The notes under the pieces were generated by a model. It did no database searches. It saw nothing but the letters and a program-made list of their open reading frames with translations, and was not told the DNA's origin. Below are positions 18,650-27,439 of a DNA stretch of 64,000 nt, piece by piece. Made by a program: the position numbers and the translations under genes. The stretch is taken from the NCBI GenBank assembly GCA_900552655.1, contig USAE01000001.1, forward strand, positions 1 through 64,000, written 5' to 3'. This DNA comes from an uncultured Clostridium sp. (GTDB taxonomy: Bacteria > Bacillota > Clostridia > TANB77 > CAG-508). How positions within the stretch are numbered: the first letter of the stretch is position 1; each line of letters begins with the position of its first letter.

Positions 18650-20512
18650 TTATTCTTTTGTCTTATCTTTTTGAAGTTCTACATATCTTTTTATTTTCAT
18701 TGTTGTTGTTTTAGCAAATTCGTCATGTTTTAATTCTAGATTTTTTATTGCTTTATATGATGTTAAACTTTTATTTACTTCTTTTATTTTGTTCCAAATT
18801 ATTTTGTGTATTTCTTCTTCTTTTAAGTCTTTTCCATGTAATCTTTCTATTTCTTCTTTGTTTGGTATTACTTTTACAGAAATTATTAGTTCTTTTTCGC
18901 CCTCTACTTCTTTACCATATACCATACATTCTGCAATTTCTGGTATCTTTGATAATAAAAGTTCTATTTCTTCTGGGTAAATATTTTTTCCATTTTGTGT
19001 TACTATAACATTTTTACTTCTTCCTGTAACATATACATATCCATCTTTATCTTGATATCCAATATCTCCAGAATTAAACCAGCCATCATATACTACTTCT
19101 TTTGTTGCTTCTTCATCTTCGTAATAACCAAGCATTAATGTTTTACTTTTTATCCAAATTTCTCCTTCACCATTTTCATTTGGATTATGTATTTTTATTT
19201 GAGCACAATTTACTGGAATACCTACAGATCCTACTCTTGGATCACATTCTGGTGTAAGCGCTGCAATAGGTGCTGTTTCTGTTAAGCCATATCCTTGCAG
19301 AAATTCTATTCCTATATCTTGAACCCATCTTCCTATTTTTTTATCTATTGGCGCTGCAGCAGAAACTATTATTCTCATATTCCCACCTAAATTGTCATAT
19401 ATTTCTTTAAATACTTTTCTTTTTATATCTATTCCTACACCTTTTAATGCATTTGTTACATGTATCATAGAATTTACAAGACCTGCTTTTCCGCTTTTTT
19501 CTATAGTTTGGTTAATTTTTTTGTATAAGTTTTCTACTAGTAATGGAACAGCAAGCATTGCAGTTGGCTTTGCTTCTTGCATATCTGGAACAATATATCT
19601 TAATCCTCCACAAACAGTAACTGAAGAACCATTTGCAAATGGTAGTAATGCTCCAATTGAAGATTCATATGTATGATGAAGTGGTAATACAGAAAAAAAT
19701 CTATCGCTTTCATATATTTTTACATATTTTGAAACTGCATTTACATTTTCTGCTAAGTTTCTATGGCATAGCATAACTCCTTTTGCTTGTGAGGTAGTTC
19801 CAGAAGTAAATATTAAAAATTTAAATTCCTCTGGGTCTATTTCTATATCCATATATTCTGTATTTCCTGAGTCTGTTATTTTTTTACCTTCTTCTATTAC
19901 TTTTTCTATTCCTATATCTCTGCCTTGTAAATTTGCATCACTATTCATCTCAATAAAATATTTAACCATTGGAAGATTATCTTTTATTTTATCTATTGCA
20001 TCTTTTTTCTTTTTAGAAAAGATTACAGCAGATGCATGTGAACGTTTTATTACATTTTCTATTTCATTATTTGGTAATTCTTTATCTACTGGAACAGCAA
20101 TTCCAGCACCACATAAAATAGAAAAATAAGATACATACCAATAATATGTATTTTCACCTATTATTATAATTCTTTCGCCTTTTAGATTTAAATGTTTTAT
20201 AAGACCTGTTCCTAAATTAATAACATCATTACCAAATCTTTCATAAGTAAATTCTTCAAATTTAGCTTTGTGGTCATGTTCTGGTCTTTCTAAAATATAA
20301 ATGTTATTTTTATATTTTTCTATAGATCTTTTGAAAATCTCTTTTACATCTGTGTAATGAGTTTCTTCGTAAAACTTATTTTTAAACTTTTTATCTTTCA
20401 TTTTTTCTATTTGATCATAATTAATTTGCATTTCTTCGATGTCTTCCATACCTTCCATTTTCATTTTAGGAAATTTAAAATCTGGCATTTTAAAATCTCT
20501 TAATATTCTCAT
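18650..20512 (-). CDS. AMP-forming long-chain acyl-CoA/ACP synthetase
   Basis: Adenylate-forming ligase of 620 residues that activates a fatty acid with ATP and passes it to CoA or ACP. The core motif FLIFTSGTTSQAKGVMLCHRN (P-loop-like A3), the GYGLTETAP motif (A5), GWFNSGDIGYQDKDGYVYVTG (A7) and a C-terminal Lys-bearing region are all present. An N-terminal 45-residue Met/Lys/Asp-rich extension precedes the fold. It diverges from an acyl-ACP thioesterase gene across a 155-bp gap, suggesting a pair that releases and reactivates fatty acids. Confidence 0.9.
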   Translation of the reverse strand: MRILRDFKMPDFKFPKMKMEGMEDIEEMQINYDQIEKMKDKKFKNKFYEETHYTDVKEIFKRSIEKYKNNIYILERPEHDHKAKFEEFTYERFGNDVINLGTGLIKHLNLKGERIIIIGENTYYWYVSYFSILCGAGIAVPVDKELPNNEIENVIKRSHASAVIFSKKKKDAIDKIKDNLPMVKYFIEMNSDANLQGRDIGIEKVIEEGKKITDSGNTEYMDIEIDPEEFKFLIFTSGTTSQAKGVMLCHRNLAENVNAVSKYVKIYESDRFFSVLPLHHTYESSIGALLPFANGSSVTVCGGLRYIVPDMQEAKPTAMLAVPLLVENLYKKINQTIEKSGKAGLVNSMIHVTNALKGVGIDIKRKVFKEIYDNLGGNMRIIVSAAAPIDKKIGRWVQDIGIEFLQGYGLTETAPIAALTPECDPRVGSVGIPVNCAQIKIHNPNENGEGEIWIKSKTLMLGYYEDEEATKEVVYDGWFNSGDIGYQDKDGYVYVTGRSKNVIVTQNGKNIYPEEIELLLSKIPEIAECMVYGKEVEGEKELIISVKVIPNKEEIERLHGKDLKEEEIHKIIWNKIKEVNKSLTSYKAIKNLELKHDEFAKTTTMKIKRYVELQKDKTKE

Positions 20513-20667
20513 AATTATCTCACTCCTATACTTTTACTATTATGTCACAATAATTAAATTTTGTAAATAATTTTTCCCGTTTCTGTACTACCCAGTACAA
20601 TTGTAATTTTATTTTTTATATGATAAAATCAATTATAAATTTTACTAAACTATAAGGAGGCTTTAAA

Positions 20668-21396
20668 ATGGCTTTTTTCGAACATGATTTCGAAATTGGA
20701 TTACGAGATATAGAAAATCCTAATTTTTTGAGTAATAAATCTATATTAGCTTTTTTAGAAAATATCGGTTCTTATCATTCAGATAGCATTAACTTTGGTC
20801 TTAATAACATACCTTTAACACACTCATCTTGGGTATTACTTGGTTGGAAAGTACAAGTATTAAAAAGGCCTGTTTATGGTGATAAATTGCACATTATAAC
20901 ATGGGCAAAAAATCCGGAAAAGTTTTCTACTTATCGTGATTTTGAAGTATATAATAGTACTAATGAACTAGTTATAATTGCAACTTCTAAATGGGTTTTA
21001 ATTGATACAACTACTGGCAAATTAAAACCGATTCCCGAAGAAATACTTAATTTATACCACCCAGATACAAAAAATGTATTTTCTGAAGAAGAATCTTTAC
21101 TAAAGAAATTGAATGTTTCTGAAAATTATATTTCTTCCTGTACATATACTGTTAGTCGCTCTCAAATTGATTTAAACAACCATATGCATAACTTATATTA
21201 CTTAGATATGGCTTATGAAGTATTACCAGCAGATGTTTATAACAATATGTTTAATTATTTTGAAATATCTTATAAAAAGCAAATTCGACTTCACGAACAA
21301 GTAAAATGTTACTATACTTTTGAAGAAAATACTCATAAAGTAATTATAAAAAGTCTAAATGACAAAATAACCCATGCAATTATTTTCTTAAGGTAA
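20668..21396 (+). CDS. acyl-ACP thioesterase (FatA-like, double hotdog)
   Basis: Thioesterase that releases free fatty acid from acyl-ACP. Two hotdog halves are visible. The first has the substrate-helix region followed by SSWVLLGWKVQVLKRPVYGD and a central WVLIDTTTGK. The second opens SRSQIDLNNHMHNLYYLDMA, containing the catalytic Asn/His cluster seen in FatA/FatB. 242 residues match bacterial members. AAGGAGG lies eight bases before the ATG. CGC and CGT codons are used here (SRSQ, YRD), which matters for the CGG argument. It is convergent with the deacetylase gene, separated by a bidirectional hairpin. Confidence 0.9.
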   Translation: MAFFEHDFEIGLRDIENPNFLSNKSILAFLENIGSYHSDSINFGLNNIPLTHSSWVLLGWKVQVLKRPVYGDKLHIITWAKNPEKFSTYRDFEVYNSTNELVIIATSKWVLIDTTTGKLKPIPEEILNLYHPDTKNVFSEEESLLKKLNVSENYISSCTYTVSRSQIDLNNHMHNLYYLDMAYEVLPADVYNNMFNYFEISYKKQIRLHEQVKCYYTFEENTHKVIIKSLNDKITHAIIFLR

Positions 21397-21400
21397 CTAA

Positions 21401-21455
21401 AAAACTCACCTAAGATTTTTTAACAATTATAAATTCTAAAACATCTTATAAGCAT
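21401..21455 (+). repeat. degenerate copy of the hairpin-1 part of the three-hairpin element
   Basis: CACCTAAGATTTTTTAACAA and the following AATTCTAAAA-CATCTTA resemble the first hairpin of the repeats at 33411, 58841 and 61611, but with mismatches and no second hairpin. It lies directly 3' of a gene, as the full copies do. Confidence 0.4.
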
Positions 21456-21462
21456 ATAGTGC

Positions 21463-21508
21463 AAAAACGAATACCAATTTTTTATAAAAATTTGGTATTC
21501 GTTTTTTT
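21463..21508. terminator. bidirectional terminator between thioesterase and deacetylase
   Basis: ACGAATACCAA and TTGGTATTCGT form a long stem around an A/T-rich loop, flanked by A-run and T-run, so it can end transcripts from both convergent genes. Confidence 0.85.
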
Positions 21509-22370
21509 ATTCTAATAAATCATAAATATTTTCGAAAACATAACCTTTTTCTTTTAACATTTGTATCAATCGTGGTAAAAGTTCAGATGTTCCTTTTTTT
21601 ATACCTGTGTCATGCATTAAAATTACTACACTGTTCTTATTTCCTATTGTTTTTTCTACATACTTTAACATTTCATCTACATTTTCTAAGCCCGCTGCAT
21701 CTGCTGTTAGCGCATTCCAGTCTAAATGTGCCACATTATTTTGGTTTAGCAAATTAACAGCATCTTTTTTTGTGTTTGCATATTTTCCTCCCGATGTTCC
21801 CCCCGGAAATCTAAATAGTCTAGAATTATAATTTTGATTTCCTATTGCATTTTTTATAGCAATTTCTGTTCTATTATACTCATCTAAAACATTTTGAGGT
21901 GATGCATATATATTAGCATACACATGTGTAAAACTATGATTAGCTATATAATGTCCTTCTTGATATGCTCTTTTTACTATTTCTGGATATCTTTCAGCAT
22001 TACTTCCCAAAACAAAAAATGTCGCTTTTACGTTATTTTCTTTTAATATATCTAAAATTGGAATTGTAACAGACTTAGATGGTCCATCATCAAATGTTAA
22101 AAATACTCTTTTATAGTTTGAGTTATATATATTTGCTACTCTATTAACTATTTCATTCTTTTTTACTTCATCTGAATAAAATAATTTGTGCTCTGGTACA
22201 CTTTTTTGAGATATTTTTTGTTCGATTATACTTAATTTATTATAATAATTACGTATACCAAAAAATGAAGATACAGCTACAATTGCTATTATTAATAAGA
22301 TAGAAATTGTAATTAATATTACTTTTTTTTTATTTAATCTTGGTTTAATTTCTATTAAATCTAATGTCAT
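21507..22370 (-). CDS. polysaccharide deacetylase (PdaA/NodB-like), membrane-anchored
   Basis: Metal-dependent deacetylase acting outside the membrane on N-acetylated glycans, most likely peptidoglycan or a peptidoglycan-derived spore cortex substrate. An N-terminal hydrophobic anchor (about residues 17-40) is followed by the NodB domain. The motifs are VFLTFDDGPSKSV (catalytic Asp and metal Asp), NHSFTHVYANI (metal His pair), FRFPGGTSGG (motif 3), DWNALTADA (motif 4) and VVILMHDTG (motif 5). At 287 residues the length is standard. The spore-specific versus vegetative role cannot be told. Confidence 0.9.
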   Translation of the reverse strand: MTLDLIEIKPRLNKKKVILITISILLIIAIVAVSSFFGIRNYYNKLSIIEQKISQKSVPEHKLFYSDEVKKNEIVNRVANIYNSNYKRVFLTFDDGPSKSVTIPILDILKENNVKATFFVLGSNAERYPEIVKRAYQEGHYIANHSFTHVYANIYASPQNVLDEYNRTEIAIKNAIGNQNYNSRLFRFPGGTSGGKYANTKKDAVNLLNQNNVAHLDWNALTADAAGLENVDEMLKYVEKTIGNKNSVVILMHDTGIKKGTSELLPRLIQMLKEKGYVFENIYDLLE

Positions 22371-22429
22371 CTTTGCTCACCTAATAATTGTATTTAACAC
22401 ATTATATATTAATTTTTTCAAAAATTCAA

Positions 22430-22462
22430 CCGGGATTTTAAGGGCTGTCCCAAAATCCCGGC
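22430..22462 (+). repeat. REP-like palindrome, copy B
   Basis: CCGGGATTTTAAGGG, then CTGTCCCAAAATCCCGG: the most symmetrical copy of the six-member family. Located just 3' of the P-type ATPase gene, where it could also serve as a terminator stem. Confidence 0.85.
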
Positions 22463-22469
22463 TACTATG

Positions 22470-25268
22470 TTATGCTTCTTCTTTTGATGTATTTATTTTT
22501 AATAGTTTGAATATTTCTACTATTACTAGTGGCGCTAGTATTAATAATATTGTTTCTATTAAATTACTCATAGGTAAAATTGGTATACTAAATATGTGTC
22601 TTAATGCTGGTACTAATAATATTACAAGCATTAATGCTGCTGAGCCACCTATTGCTAGCAATAGCATTTTGTTGTTAAATGGATGTGTTTTAAATATAGA
22701 TTTTTTATTATTTCTAATATTAAATACATGTACAAGTTCTGAAAATGCTAATACTATAAACGCCATTGTTTGGCCTATTTCTACTTTTACTTCTTGTGGT
22801 TCTACATATTTGGCTCCATTTGCTAAATCTTCATCTAAATTTTCTACCTCTTCTACGCTATATAATGTTCCTTCTACTCTTACCATTTTTGGTAAATTTT
22901 CTTCTGGTGTAGCAAGACCTATTATAAATGCTGCAAGTGTAAGTAAGCCAATCATAATACCTTGATATACTACTCTAAAGCTCATTCCTTTTGTAAATAT
23001 ACCTTTTTGCTTATTAGGTTTTCTTTTCATTACATCATCTTCAGCTGGGTCTACTGCTAAGGCTAATGCTGGAAGTGAATCTGTTACTAAATTAACCCAT
23101 AATATATGAATTGGAAGTAATACTTCTATTAAACCAATATCTATTCCAAATGTGCTTCCAAGCCATGGTGTTAAAAGAATTGCAAGGAATAATACTATTA
23201 TTTCACCAACATTGCTAGAAAGTAAAAATTGTATTGCTTTTAATATATTGTCATAAATACGTCTTCCTTCCTCTACAGAAGATACGATAGTTGCAAAATT
23301 GTCGTCTGTTAAAATTACATCTGCTGCTTCCTTAGAAACATCTGTACCTACAATTCCCATTGCACAACCAATATCAGCTGTTTTTAATGCTGGTGCATCG
23401 TTTACACCATCACCTGTCATTGCTACAATTTCGCCATTTGCTTGCCATGCTTTTACTATTCTAACTTTATGCTCTGGTGATACTCTTGCATATACAGAAT
23501 ATTTCCTAATGTTTTTTGTTAAGTCCTCGTCTGACATTTCTTCAAGATCTTGACCTGTTATTGCTTCTTCTTCATTTTCAAGTATTCCTAATGCTTTTGC
23601 AATTGCAACAGCTGTTATTTTATGGTCACCTGTAATCATTACAGTCTTTATTCCTGCGGTCTTACATTTTTCTACTGCTACTTTAACTTCTTCTCTTGGT
23701 GGGTCTATCATTCCAACCATACCAACATATATTAAATCATTTTCTATAGTTTTCATTTCGTCATCTGTTGGTTCATGGTCTAGTTCCTTATATGCCATTG
23801 CTAATACTCTTAAAGCTTCTTTTGCCATGCTAATGTTGTATTTATCTATTACAGATTTATAATTTTCTAAATCTGTTTTAATTTCCCCATTTACTGAATA
23901 AGAATTACATCTTGCAAGTAATTCATCAATTCCACCTTTTGTATAAACAACATATTTATCTCCTACTTTGTTTACAGTTGTCATTAATTTTCTGTCTGAA
24001 TCGAATGGAATTTCTTTTATTCTTTTTAATTTTAAAATTTCTTTAACATTATATCCTATTTTAAATCCTAAATCTATTAGTGCTGTTTCTGTTGGATCTC
24101 CTGTTAATTGGTCTTCTGCACCAATTTTAGTGTCATTACATAATGTACATACTTCCATTACTTTATTTAATTCATTGCTTATTTCTTTCACATTTGCAAC
24201 ATCTTCTAAATTTCCATTTGCAAATATTTTTTGAACTGTCATTTTATTTTGTGTTAAAGTTCCTGTTTTATCTGAACATATAACTGTAGCACTTCCTAAA
24301 GTTTCTACAGCTGGTAATTTCTTTATTATTGCATTTTTCTTTACCATTCTTTGTACCCCAATTGCTAAAACAATTGTAGATACTGCTGCTAAACCTTCTG
24401 GTATTGCTGCAACTGCTAAGCTTACAGCTGTCATAAACATATCTATTACATTTTTTCCATATGCAATACCTATTACAAATATTACTACACATATTGCAAG
24501 GGCTGCTATTCCTAATGTTTTACCTAATTTATTTAGCTTTGTTTGAAGTGGTGTTTCTGTTCCTTCTGTATCGTTAATTATTTTTGCAATTTTACCAACT
24601 TCTGTATTCATTCCTGTTTCTACAACAATACCTTTTCCTCTTCCATATGTTATAAGTGAAGATGAGAAAAGCATATTTTTTCTATCACCAAGACTAATTT
24701 TTTCGTCTTCTATTATTTCTGTGTCTTTATCTACAGGGACAGATTCTCCTGTTAAAGATGCTTCTTGTGATTTTAGATTTGCACTTTCTACTATTCTTAA
24801 ATCTGCTGGCACATAGTCACCTGTATCTAAAACAACTACATCACCTGGAACTAGTTCTTTAGATTGTACAACACTTATTTTTCCATTACGCATAACTTTT
24901 GATGCATGTGCACTTAACTTTTGTAGAGCTTCTAAAGATTTTTCTGCTTTACTTTCTTGTACTACACCGATTATTGCATTAACTATAACTACTATTAGAA
25001 TAATAATTGTATCTGTTATTCCTTCTCCTTCTGCAATTCCTACTGCTCCAGAAACTACTGCTGCTACAATTAAAACAATTATCATAAAATCTTTAAATTG
25101 TTCTAAGAATTTTACAAATAAAGATTTTTTCTTTTTTTGTTTTAATTCATTCATTCCATACTTTTCGTAATTTGCTTTTACTTGTTCGTCTGTCAAGCCT
25201 GTTTTAATGTCTGTTTGTAATTCTTTTTCTACTTGACTTATTCCTTTGTTAAACCAATTCACTTCCAT
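22470..25268 (-). CDS. type II cation P-type ATPase (Ca2+/Mn2+ type)
   Basis: ATP-driven cation exporter of 932 residues. It has an N-terminal cation-ATPase domain, the actuator motif ASLTGESVPVDK, the M4 ion-site motif VAAIPEGLAAV, the phosphorylation loop CSDKTGTLTQNKMTV (about residue 335), the hinge MTGDGVNDAPALK, and about ten membrane helices ending in a typical C-terminal bundle. The family transports Ca2+ or Mn2+. A yybP-ykoY riboswitch lies directly upstream, which points to Mn2+ efflux under manganese stress, as known for related riboswitch-controlled P-type ATPases. The gene is alone on its transcript. Confidence 0.93.
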   Translation of the reverse strand: MEVNWFNKGISQVEKELQTDIKTGLTDEQVKANYEKYGMNELKQKKKKSLFVKFLEQFKDFMIIVLIVAAVVSGAVGIAEGEGITDTIIILIVVIVNAIIGVVQESKAEKSLEALQKLSAHASKVMRNGKISVVQSKELVPGDVVVLDTGDYVPADLRIVESANLKSQEASLTGESVPVDKDTEIIEDEKISLGDRKNMLFSSSLITYGRGKGIVVETGMNTEVGKIAKIINDTEGTETPLQTKLNKLGKTLGIAALAICVVIFVIGIAYGKNVIDMFMTAVSLAVAAIPEGLAAVSTIVLAIGVQRMVKKNAIIKKLPAVETLGSATVICSDKTGTLTQNKMTVQKIFANGNLEDVANVKEISNELNKVMEVCTLCNDTKIGAEDQLTGDPTETALIDLGFKIGYNVKEILKLKRIKEIPFDSDRKLMTTVNKVGDKYVVYTKGGIDELLARCNSYSVNGEIKTDLENYKSVIDKYNISMAKEALRVLAMAYKELDHEPTDDEMKTIENDLIYVGMVGMIDPPREEVKVAVEKCKTAGIKTVMITGDHKITAVAIAKALGILENEEEAITGQDLEEMSDEDLTKNIRKYSVYARVSPEHKVRIVKAWQANGEIVAMTGDGVNDAPALKTADIGCAMGIVGTDVSKEAADVILTDDNFATIVSSVEEGRRIYDNILKAIQFLLSSNVGEIIVLFLAILLTPWLGSTFGIDIGLIEVLLPIHILWVNLVTDSLPALALAVDPAEDDVMKRKPNKQKGIFTKGMSFRVVYQGIMIGLLTLAAFIIGLATPEENLPKMVRVEGTLYSVEEVENLDEDLANGAKYVEPQEVKVEIGQTMAFIVLAFSELVHVFNIRNNKKSIFKTHPFNNKMLLLAIGGSAALMLVILLVPALRHIFSIPILPMSNLIETILLILAPLVIVEIFKLLKINTSKEEA

Positions 25269-25290
25269 CTCTCCTTTTTTATATTATACA

Positions 25291-25412
25291 CAAAAAGCAA
25301 GACTTTAAAAAACTTTCTGTGTTTTCTAAAAGTCTTGCTTACCTAAATTAGGTTACTAACCAGAATAGTTCGAGTCTGTTGATTAGTAGTTTATAAGCTA
25401 CTCCCTTTTAAA
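25291..25412 (-). promoter_or_regulatory. yybP-ykoY (manganese) riboswitch with terminator
   Basis: On the minus strand the leader begins AAAGGGAGTAGC...ACTACT and includes GGTTAGTAACCTAATTTAGG and AAGCAAGACTTTT, the conserved core pieces of the yybP-ykoY class. The 3' part folds as an intrinsic terminator (AGCAAGACTTT pairing with AAAGTCTTGCT, then TTTTTG; 25293-25340) immediately before the ATPase ribosome site. Known members switch terminator to antiterminator when Mn2+ binds, so the ATPase should be induced by Mn2+. Assigned by reading the consensus; a covariance-model search would confirm it. Confidence 0.85.
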
Positions 25413-25420
25413 GTAGTTGT

Positions 25421-25449
25421 ATTGTATCACTTAATATATTCTTTTTCAA
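25421..25449 (-). promoter_or_regulatory. sigma-A type promoter for the riboswitch-ATPase transcript
   Basis: Minus-strand TTGAAA (25444-25449), 17-bp spacer, TACAAT (25421-25426). The transcript would begin a few bases before the AAAGGGAGTAGC of the riboswitch. Confidence 0.7.
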
Positions 25450-25487
25450 TATCTAATTGCAAAAATTTGTCTTTAAATAAATCTTTC

Positions 25488-26177
25488 CTATTTAGCATAT
25501 AAAATTAATCTTGCAGAACCATTTTGTGAACATGTTGCAAGTGTTATTTCTGGGGCACCACCTGTATCTCTAAACATATAATTTGTATCTTGTGGAGATG
25601 TTTCAAATTTATTATATATTGTATATTCTACTGTTACGCCATATAAGTCTGTAATATACACTTTATCCCCTATATTTAAATTCTTATTTTTAGAAAAGAA
25701 TAATCTATTTAAATAATTATGACCTGCAATTACTGTATTACCTGGTTCATTCGGTCCTGGACCATATTCCACACATACGCCTTTTTCTAGAGCCTGTTTT
25801 GAAAGTGTAGATATAATTGGATATTTTATTCCTGTTTTTGGAATTCTTATATATCCACATATATCATAATTATAATATTTTTTCACACTTTTTTTAGACT
25901 TAGATTTTCTTGCATTATTCACTGTTTTAGCTTTATTTTTTTTAGTGTTTTCTCCTTGGTTTTCAACATTTTCTACTGTTTCGTCATTTATTATATCTTC
26001 TTCTAGTTCTCCTATTTCATTTTCAAATTCTGCTATATATTCTTCCGAATCATCATTTATAATTTTAGCAGAAATAAATTTATAAGCTATATAACCTGCA
26101 ATGCATAATAACGCTATTAATAATATTATAAAAAAAACATTTAAAATTTTTTTATATGTTTCTTCTGCTGTACTCAT
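25488..26177 (-). CDS. sortase (class D-like), first of tandem pair
   Basis: Membrane-anchored cysteine transpeptidase that cleaves an LPxTG-like signal and attaches the protein to the wall. The N-terminal hydrophobic anchor (about residues 11-33) is followed by an acidic, then Lys-rich linker and the sortase barrel. The catalytic His lies in VIAGHNYLN, the catalytic Cys is 216 in TLATCS, and the Arg is 223 in ARLILYAK. At 229 residues it resembles class D enzymes. It is separated from a second sortase by a terminator, so the two are probably independently expressed. No obvious substrate gene is adjacent. Confidence 0.9.
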   Translation of the reverse strand: MSTAEETYKKILNVFFIILLIALLCIAGYIAYKFISAKIINDDSEEYIAEFENEIGELEEDIINDETVENVENQGENTKKNKAKTVNNARKSKSKKSVKKYYNYDICGYIRIPKTGIKYPIISTLSKQALEKGVCVEYGPGPNEPGNTVIAGHNYLNRLFFSKNKNLNIGDKVYITDLYGVTVEYTIYNKFETSPQDTNYMFRDTGGAPEITLATCSQNGSARLILYAK

Positions 26178-26263
26178 TTTTTCCTCCTAATTCTCGGGAT
26201 TTAATAAAATTTAACCTTGCTAAATGTTCAAAATCTACCGATTTTTCCTATACAATAAAAATT

Positions 26264-26301
26264 TTAAAAGTGAATTGTACAAAATTACAATTCACTTTTA
26301 A
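26264..26301 (-). terminator. terminator between the two sortase genes
   Basis: AAAAGTGAATTGTA and TACAATTCACTTTT form a 14-bp stem with a six-base loop. On the minus strand, downstream of the 26321 gene, it is followed by AAAATTTTTATT. Confidence 0.8.
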
Positions 26302-26320
26302 ACAAAAATCAATCTATGTA

Positions 26321-26992
26321 TTAATTAACAAGTCTTGCCCAAATTATAATTCTTGCTTTGCTATCATCTGTACAAGTAGTTAAAGATATTTCTGGTTTTC
26401 CGTCTGTATTTCTTTCCATATAGTCTGAATCTTCTGGAGTTGTTTCATATTTATTATATATTTCATATTTTAATTTATTTCCGGCGTTATCTGCAATATA
26501 TATAATATCTCCATTTTGTAATTTGTAATTATTTGAAAAGAATTGCCCATTTCTATAATTATGCCCTGCAATTACTGTATTTCCTACTTGGTTTGGTCCT
26601 GGACCATATAGTTGTACTACAGATGTATTCATTGCTTTTGTTCCCATTTGCTTTAATATTGGAAGGTCTACGTTAGTTTTTGGTATTTCTATTGCTCCCA
26701 AAACATCGAACCCTTTAAATTTCTTTTCACCTGTACCACCATTACCACTTGTGTTTGAAACAGAGTTAACATCCATTAGTGAATTAAAATCACCTACAAC
26801 ATTGTTTGTTTCTAAAGGTTTTATTCCTGTATTGTTTCCAAATTCTTCTTCCATAAAAGCTTGAGTATCTTCTTCTAGAAAATATTTTGTATACATTTCA
26901 TAACCTAAAAATCCTAATAGTCCAACTATTCCAATTATTACAACAACTAATAATACAGTTAGTATTTTACTATATTTACTATCTATAAACAT
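26321..26992 (-). CDS. sortase (class D-like), second of tandem pair
   Basis: Sortase of 223 residues with an N-terminal membrane anchor (about residues 10-32) and a barrel domain. The catalytic His is in VIAGHNYRNGQFF, Cys207 in SLTTCTDD and Arg214 in ARIIIWAR. A Gly/Asn/Thr-rich linker (NTSGNGGTGEKK) joins anchor and domain. It is paralogous to the neighbour, but linker and pocket differ, which suggests different sorting signals. It is immediately upstream of the other sortase on the same strand. Confidence 0.9.
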   Translation of the reverse strand: MFIDSKYSKILTVLLVVVIIGIVGLLGFLGYEMYTKYFLEEDTQAFMEEEFGNNTGIKPLETNNVVGDFNSLMDVNSVSNTSGNGGTGEKKFKGFDVLGAIEIPKTNVDLPILKQMGTKAMNTSVVQLYGPGPNQVGNTVIAGHNYRNGQFFSNNYKLQNGDIIYIADNAGNKLKYEIYNKYETTPEDSDYMERNTDGKPEISLTTCTDDSKARIIIWARLVN

Positions 26993-27078
26993 AATCTTAC
27001 CTCCAATTATCTCTCTAAAGTATATTATACCATATGTTTGTATGTTTTCCTATACTTTATGTAAATTTTTCTTTTGTT

Positions 27079-27423
27079 TTAGCACATCTTCGTTCCTAAT
27101 TTTTTTCCTCCTATTAAGTGAAAATGTAAATGTTTAACTTCTTGTCCTCCATCTTCTTTGCAATTGTTTATTATCCTATAGCCACTATCTGCAATTCCTT
27201 GCTCTTTAGCTATTTTATTTATTATTAAGTGTATTTTTGCAATAATATCTGAATCTTTTTCACTTACTTCACTTATATCATTAAAGTGTTTTTTTGGTAT
27301 TACTAATATATGCACTGGTGCTATTGGATTAATATCTTTAAATGCTAATATTTCTTCATCTTCATATACTATTGTAGATGGTATTTCTTTATTAATTATT
27401 TTACAAAATAAACAATTTTCCAT
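27079..27423 (-). CDS. HIT family nucleotide hydrolase/transferase (Hint-like)
   Basis: Histidine-triad protein that hydrolyses small nucleotidyl phosphoramidates or related adducts. The sequence opens ENCLFCKIINKEIPS with the Cys pair typical of bacterial Hint proteins, continues with ILVIPKKHFNDISEV, and ends with the triad HLHFHLIGGKKLG. 114 residues is the usual size. It follows alaS with a 16-bp gap, so it is likely cotranscribed with it; HIT proteins can remove aminoacyl-adenylates, which fits that neighbour, but this is inference. Confidence 0.92.
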   Translation of the reverse strand: MENCLFCKIINKEIPSTIVYEDEEILAFKDINPIAPVHILVIPKKHFNDISEVSEKDSDIIAKIHLIINKIAKEQGIADSGYRIINNCKEDGGQEVKHLHFHLIGGKKLGTKMC

Positions 27424-27439
27424 GTTTGTGCCTCCATAA

